Shown: positions 1 to 5,400 of the stretch, in pieces
How the letters are laid out: each line of letters opens with the position of its first letter
Numbering within the stretch: the first letter of the stretch is position 1
Source: Kiritimatiellia bacterium
GTDB lineage: Bacteria > Verrucomicrobiota > Kiritimatiellia > RFP12 > UBA1067
Assembly (NCBI GenBank): GCA_017959645.1
Contig: JAGDAE010000146.1
Coordinates: 1-7,502, forward strand
Reading direction: 5' to 3'
Length of the DNA: 7,502 nt
Translations under genes and position numbers: made by a program
The notes under the pieces: model-generated
Database searches by the model: none
What the model was told of the DNA's origin: nothing
Seen by the model: only the letters and a program-made list of their open reading frames with translations

Positions 1-2452
1 CGTCGCCTCGTATGTCCCAAGAGCACGTATCGTAATTGGGCGTCGCGCAGACGATATGCTCGCGCATGCCGTCGGTGATGTAGCCATGCACGAGTTTGTT
101 CGTGACCGTCACCCCGAACCGCGAGAAAATCGGGCTGTCGGGCGAAACCGAGACGCAAAAATTGCAGTTCATCGGCAATTCGTTGCCGCCCGGCTCGAAC
201 ACGTAGCCGCCGAGCGGATTGATCGACCAGTACGGCGGGTTCGCGAAACCGTCGAACGGAATCTCGAACGCGCGGTTGATATTGGCGTTCTTGAGTCCCG
301 AAAGACCTCCGAAGGTCGAATATGCATTTCTTCCCCGGTAGACGAGCGTGCCTTCATACGACGGCTGCAGATCCCACCACGGCACGGTGATGTTGTCGAA
401 AACCACAGTCTGCCCCGTGCCGCATCCTCCGAGCATCGCCGCTGCGAGCTGGTTGTCGCTGCGTGTGGGGTCGCCGATGAGTTCGAGCCGTCCGAAACTC
501 ATGTCCATCGCGCGCCACGACTGGGAGCTGACCATACCGCTGATATGGACTTTCGTCGTTCCCGGACGCGTGAAGACGAAATACGTGCCGTCGCCGCCGC
601 CGAGATCGGGATATCCCGGACACGGCGTTCTCGACGGAATCCAGTTCGCGGGGTCGTTCCAATCGCCCTCGGCGACATTCTCGTTCCACGTGTAGATGTT
701 GTAGGCGTCTTTGCAGACGAAAACCGCCGCCGCCGTCGCGTAGGAATACTCGTCGCTGCCGGAAACGTTGGCGGAGGCGACCGACCAATACACTTCACGG
801 TTCCACGGGAAGGCGATTTCGAGCGTGAACGTTCCGGACCCCTGCTCGAACGTGCGCGAAACCGACTTGCCAGGAACCGCCGCGAGGCTCTCGGCGCTGT
901 CGCCGGTCATCAACGTATAGGTTGTCGTTCCCAGTCCGGGCAGGCTGATATCGACGGTTATTGTGACGTTGGTTCCGCCCGACGCCGACTGCGACGCCGT
1001 GAACACCGCAGGGCCGTAAGTGACAAACGGCTCGCCGCGAAGCTTGTCGACCGTTCCGCCAGGCGCGGTCGCGACGACATGATAGCCGTACTCGCGCCCG
1101 GAAGCCAGGTTGGAGAAGCTGACGGACCAGTTGCCGCCTTCGACCGTCGCCTGCGCCGACGTATCGTCGTCGAGCACCACCTCGACATCAACCCCCGAAA
1201 CCACGCCTGAATTGTCGAGCGCGCCGGAGATCGTCGCCGACGTCGGCGTAACTGCGCTGTTGACGACATTGACCACATACGGCGAACCGGCGGCGGCGGA
1301 ATACACAGTCGTCGAAGCCGGGGTCGAAACCGTCAGCTTTCTCGTGATTGCCTTGCCACCGTCGGCATTGACGGCCAGAAGCGCAACTTCGTAGTCGCGC
1401 GACGGCAAAAGGGCGCCAACCGTCGCCGTAGTCGTATCGCCGGCCGATACCGCGCCGATCAGATTGGTCGCCGCCGCCTCTACGCCGGCCAGATTGACCA
1501 CGCTGTAAAGATCGACCGTGGTGTTGTCGCCTCCGCATGCGAGCAGCTGGTAAGTCGCGCTCGCGCTGGTGTCGGCGGCGTTGCCGACGGAATCGAGACG
1601 GATCGCCGGCGGCTCGGCGTCGCCGTGATTCGCCTCCCACTCCGCATAGGTCGGAAGCGTGAAATCGCCGGTTCCGAGAAATCTGCAGTCGTCCCAGCTT
1701 CCCTGAATCAACGCCAGATCGTGCGCCATCGCGCCGTTGTCAACCGCGTCCGCCAGCGTGCCATTGAGCGGCCAGTAGCCGAGAAGATTCTCGTCCTGCG
1801 GGTCGATGCGGTGGGAATAGAGCGAAAGAACTTCTCTCGCCGAAAGTGCGCGCGACCAGATGCCAGCGTCGGCGAGATAGCCGCCTGAACTGTAGTTCGA
1901 TGTCTGATATCCGCCGATGCAAAGATACGAACCGGCGGCGTCTTCGGTTTCAACATTCGCCTTGGGACCGTACACTGAATCCACAAGCGCGCCATCGATG
2001 TAGAGCTTTACCGTGGCGTTGGCGGTATTCTCGGGGTCGACTTCCTGCGTGCCGGTGAGAAGATGCCATCCGCCGTCGAAGATGCCGACCGCACCGTCGC
2101 TGTCGTAGATCTGATTGGCATCTATGGAACCGGCCCAACCATCACCGTAGAAAGTGACGAAACTGACCCATGACGTGCCGCCGTTGCGCTGGAACTTGAA
2201 CGCCGCCCCGCCGCATCCCCATGCGCCCTCGATCATGAACATCCCCAATCCGCCCGGGTCGGACGCGCTCGCCCCCTTCGTCCAGATCGAATACGTGAAG
2301 TTGTCGCCCGGCAGATACTTGTAGCCGGCGTGCAGGCATGTATAGTAGCCGTGATTGTCCACATGGTTGCCGATGTGTATCGCATCGTCGGCATAAAGTC
2401 CACATTCGGAACACGCGACGAGAACCCCCATCGCCACTATCGTCTTTTTCAT
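1..2452 (-). CDS. LamG and Fn3-like exported protein with W-rich C-terminal module (3' partial)
   Basis: The ATG at 2452 opens a frame of 817 codons that reaches the window edge without a stop, so the C terminus is missing. This start is supported by a Shine-Dalgarno sequence just upstream and by an immediate signal peptide (MKKTIVAMGVLVA...). Modules by residue: LamG jelly roll about 26-214, a YWPLNGT strand motif at 226-232, Fn3-like modules at about 281-378, 390-480 and 481-578, and a W...GDW.D..NW module beginning at 585. The last module resembles the C-terminal region of gene A. Gene A has about 310 residues after the motif and this gene has about 213 in the window, so roughly 100 residues may be missing if the modules are equal in length. 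The protein is probably exported and works at the cell surface or outside the cell. Its ligand is unknown and no catalytic residues were recognised. It is very likely cotranscribed with gene A. Confidence 0.9.
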   Translation of the reverse strand, partial: MKKTIVAMGVLVACSECGLYADDAIHIGNHVDNHGYYTCLHAGYKYLPGDNFTYSIWTKGASASDPGGLGMFMIEGAWGCGGAAFKFQRNGGTSWVSFVTFYGDGWAGSIDANQIYDSDGAVGIFDGGWHLLTGTQEVDPENTANATVKLYIDGALVDSVYGPKANVETEDAAGSYLCIGGYQTSNYSSGGYLADAGIWSRALSAREVLSLYSHRIDPQDENLLGYWPLNGTLADAVDNGAMAHDLALIQGSWDDCRFLGTGDFTLPTYAEWEANHGDAEPPAIRLDSVGNAADTSASATYQLLACGGDNTTVDLYSVVNLAGVEAAATNLIGAVSAGDTTTATVGALLPSRDYEVALLAVNADGGKAITRKLTVSTPASTTVYSAAAGSPYVVNVVNSAVTPTSATISGALDNSGVVSGVDVEVVLDDDTSAQATVEGGNWSVSFSNLASGREYGYHVVATAPGGTVDKLRGEPFVTYGPAVFTASQSASGGTNVTITVDISLPGLGTTTYTLMTGDSAESLAAVPGKSVSRTFEQGSGTFTLEIAFPWNREVYWSVASANVSGSDEYSYATAAAVFVCKDAYNIYTWNENVAEGDWNDPANWIPSRTPCPGYPDLGGGDGTYFVFTRPGTTKVHISGMVSSQSWRAMDMSFGRLELIGDPTRSDNQLAAAMLGGCGTGQTVVFDNITVPWWDLQPSYEGTLVYRGRNAYSTFGGLSGLKNANINRAFEIPFDGFANPPYWSINPLGGYVFEPGGNELPMNCNFCVSVSPDSPIFSRFGVTVTNKLVHGYITDGMREHIVCATPNYDTCSWDIRGD
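2..700 (-). other. C-terminal W..GDW.D..NW module of gene B (incomplete)
   Basis: From residue 585 the sequence reads NIYTWNENVAEGDWNDPANW. This motif often opens beta-helical passenger-like regions in exported proteins of PVC and related bacteria. It is followed by short alternating strands such as TYFVF, TKVHISG and TVVFDNITV, as expected of a right-handed beta-helix, and by cysteines at 676, 763, 766, 802 and 810. The module runs off the window, so any anchoring or sorting signal cannot be judged. Confidence 0.6.
719..1612 (-). other. Three Fn3-like beta-sandwich modules of gene B
   Basis: Residues 281-378, 390-480 and 481-578 are each about 90-100 residues, rich in Thr, Ser, Ala, Val and Gly. 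The first two carry an Fn3-like turn before a Tyr strand: LLPSRDYEVALLAVN (348-362) and NLASGREYGYHVVATA (448-463). The third is more divergent but has an aromatic strand EVYWSVASAN (553-562). They probably act as spacers between the LamG domain and the C-terminal module. Boundaries are approximate and the identity rests on pattern only. Confidence 0.6.
1811..2377 (-). other. LamG / concanavalin A-like jelly-roll domain of gene B
   Basis: Residues 26-214 of gene B carry the usual LamG landmarks: an early strand FTYSIWTKG (52-60), GGWHLLTGT in the middle (127-135), a strand VKLYIDGALVDS (148-159), and a closing strand with the family's typical ending GIWSRALSAREVLSLY (197-212). LamG-type jelly rolls bind carbohydrate or protein ligands, often with calcium. 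No glycosidase signature was seen, so a binding role is inferred. Confidence 0.8.
2390..2452 (-). other. Signal peptide of gene B (Sec type, lipoprotein type not excluded)
   Basis: The first 21 residues have a Lys-Lys n-region, a hydrophobic core (TIVAMGVLVA) and a possible signal peptidase I site after Leu-Tyr-Ala at residue 21, followed by Asp-Asp. The core also ends in Leu-Val-Ala-Cys (11-14), which fits the lipobox pattern. Cleavage there would give a lipoprotein with Cys14 as its first residue, but from an unusually short 13-residue signal. I favour ordinary export, with lipidation as a real alternative. Confidence 0.7.
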
Positions 2453-2457
2453 GATTG

Positions 2458-2467
2458 CCCTTTCCTC
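2458..2467 (-). promoter_or_regulatory. Ribosome binding site of gene B, overlapping the stop of gene A
   Basis: Read on the minus strand, the junction is TGAGGAAAGGGCAATCATG. GAGG overlaps the TGA of gene A, and AAAGGG ends five bases before the ATG at 2452. This purine-rich stretch decides the start of gene B. With only 13 bases between the genes and no room for a promoter or terminator, the two genes are probably cotranscribed, and translational coupling is possible. Confidence 0.8.
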
Positions 2468-5400
2468 ATTTCACAAATATCGCGAAGCCCGAAGAGACTA
2501 TCCTCGCCATGATCTTCACCGGCGGCTCGCCGTCGCAGAAAACCTCCCCGAAGGAGCTCTGGACCAGATCGGCCGCCTGCGCGTTGATTCCGTACGGCGA
2601 ATCGACCAGCGTCGTGACAAACTTCCTGCCGCCCCTGCGCGCCGGCGAATCCTCCGCGATCTCGAAGGCGACCGAATCGGAATCGGAGCTCAGGAACACG
2701 GAATCACGGCACACGACAGGCGCCGTGGCGTAGCCGCCTTCCGGAACATGGAACACGATATGCGGCTTGACGTATCCGGCAGCGTTGCTGAATTCGCTCT
2801 CGCCAATCCAGACGAGCGGATTCGCGCCCAGAATATCGATCTGCGCGCTCTCGAGCGCGTAGAAGAGGATGCGGCCGGCCGACGGGAACCACACGATCGA
2901 ATCGTCGACGATCAGCCGCGGACTGGTTCCGTTCATGTGGAAGTTGGCCCAGGTTTCGCGCAGCACCGCCCCGTTCTTGAGTTCGAGCACGTTGCTGGAG
3001 GCGTTGAGGGCCGATTCGCTGCGAAGATCGGCATAGGCGCCGTCGAGAACTATCCGCGTACGGTCGGAACTGTTGTAGGCGAAGCCGGTCGAATTGAGGT
3101 AGATATCCTTGAACGTCAGCGTAAGATCGGTCTGCATCCCCTGCCACCAGGCATGCTGGTAGAGGCCGGATTTCGGGGTTATCGTAGCGTCGGACCAGAC
3201 CTGTCCGTTCTGCTGCCAGCCGGTGCCGGCGATGGTCACGTCGAGGCCGGCCGTCCTGAAATACAGCGCGTTGACGTTGTAGTAGCCGGACAGGGAAACC
3301 GTATATTTTTCCGCCGGGTCGCACCGGTCGAACAGCACGGCGCAGTAGGGGCTGTTCGGCCACGTCGCCTGTGGCGGGTCGCCGTCGACCTGCCAGTTCG
3401 AGGAATCCTCCCAGTCGCCCGAAAGCACGTCGCTTCGCCAGCAGTAGACGAACTGGTCGCGAAGATGGCGGGAGTACGTCGTATCCTCGTATATCCACGT
3501 CGCGCTCTCGCAGTCGTTGGAAATGACGAACTTGAAGTAGACGTCTATCTCGACCGCCGGGAATTCGACAGTGAACGAAAACGCCGTATTGTCGGCCGTG
3601 ACGACGGTCGAGGCGGTGTTGGTCAGCGCATTCGCGTCCGGGCCGGTGTAGAGGAACACCGTCGCCTCGTGTCTCGCGCCGGTCTTGGCCAGCGTTCCGC
3701 CGAAATACGCAAACGCGTTGGCGTCGTCGCACCAGGTGCTGGCGGCATCGTACGCCGCCGCGCCCATGGTGGCGGTTTCGATGGTCGGCGAGACGTCGAT
3801 TTCGCCGTTCTCGCCTTCGAGCACGAGTCTCGCGTAGTATCTCGAATCGGGATGTATGTATCTCGGCGATTGCGTATCGTTCTCGTGCATTCTGAAGTCG
3901 ATCGTGTCGCCGGCCGCGAATGCGTCCGGGCAGATCCATTCGGCTGCGCCGGACATGTCGGCGTTGGTGGAGACGTAGACCTTGAGCGTCGCGTAGGCGT
4001 CGTTGCCGGGCGAAACCACTTCGGCGCCGACGCGTATGCCGTCGCCTTCGGTTCCGTCGATCGAGAACGTGTCGCCGAAAAGCGGCTTGTCTTCGCTGTA
4101 GAGCGTCATCGCGTCTCCGCACCATTGCCACGCCCCGTCGCTGTCGACGACGTAGAATTTCGCGAACCTGTACGCCGAGCCGGCTCCGGAGATCGCGCCA
4201 TCCAGCTCGTAGACGGAATCGGCGGCGGTTATGTCGGCGAGTTTGACGCTGTTTTCCCAGTCCTCGAAATCGTCCCCGCCGAAATCGGCACCATAGGCGA
4301 GGTAGAGCCCGGCCGTCGCGGTCGACTGCCGAGCGCCGAGCTCCAGCGTCGCCCACAGCGCATCGCCGGATACGCTGTACGACGAGACCCTGCCGTCTCT
4401 TACGCCGGGATAGGTTCTCAGAAGCGAACCGTCGCCGCTGTCGAGCAGCCGCTGCCAGTCTTCGTCCGCGCGGTGCCACGCCACGCCGAAAGGCAGCGCG
4501 TTGTTGGGCGGACCCGCTGCGCCGCCGTTGTCGCCGGCCTTGACCGTGATTTCGTACCATCCCTCGCCGTCGGGCGGGGTGAACAGACCCGTGCCGCTGC
4601 CGTACACCACCGTCTGGCCGTCGACGTATATCTCGCACGTATCGTCGACGCCGCCGTAGAACAGATAGTCCTCGTCGGTCATGTACATGTAGCCGGTGTA
4701 GGTGAAATGCCCTACGCTCTTCCACGTATCGGTCGCAACCGTGCCGTCGAGCAGCGTCACCTGCCAGTCGGGGACGTAGTTTGGCGGCAGCCAGTAGCTG
4801 TCGGCGGCGAAGGTCCCCAGAGTCAGCACTCTCGACGGGTGCGTCTGCCACGAAGCGACATACGAGCCGATGTCCATGACCTGCCACAGCCCCGGCGAGG
4901 AAAACCCTTCCGTCCCCGGCGCGGCGGCGATGTTCAGCGGAACCTTGCGCGTCGAGACCATGAACACGCCGGTTTCTTCCGACTGCGCCCCGGCGCCGTT
5001 TTCCGCATGCAGCGAGATGTAGTAGTCATGGCCAGGCGAAAGCCCCGAAATCACGATCTTGGCCCCGCCTGCGCCGATGTCTGCGAACGTCTGCGCGCCG
5101 TCCGCCTCTCCGGGACGGAACCCGTAGCTCGCCACGATATCGACGGTCTGCGCCCCGGCGCCGGTCGAAAGCACGTTTACCGTGATTTCCGCGCTGCCGA
5201 CCCCGCCGACGGCCTGGACCAGCGCGATCGACGGCTCCGAATCGTCGATTTCCTCGGCATCTTCGGCCAATACCGCCTTCGTCGACCACGTGTAGCCGCC
5301 GTCTGACGCCGCGAACTTGTAGTATTCCACGCCGGGCGGCGTGGCGAAAAGGAGCGTCGCCGTCCCCGAAGAGTCGATAGTGCCGCTCGCGACCGGCTCG

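Noticed and set aside
56..1210. A 384-codon plus-strand open frame opposite gene B
   Set aside because: It is antisense to the Fn3-like modules and W..GDW.D..NW motif of gene B. Its Arg-rich composition is that of a reverse-strand shadow and no domain is visible.
2453..2465. A promoter or terminator between the two genes
   Set aside because: The gap is only 13 bases and is taken up by the ribosome binding site. No hairpin with a T-run is present around the stop of gene A.
2704..4887. A 727-codon minus-strand open frame in another phase
   Set aside because: It overlaps gene A entirely and its translation is an Arg-rich low-complexity shadow with no recognisable fold.
2451..5306. A 951-codon plus-strand open frame opposite gene A
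   Set aside because: It is antisense to a frame with clear LamG, PA14 and Fn3-like domains. Its translation is Arg- and Val-rich with no domain pattern, as expected when GC-rich codons such as GAC, GCC and TCG are read in reverse.
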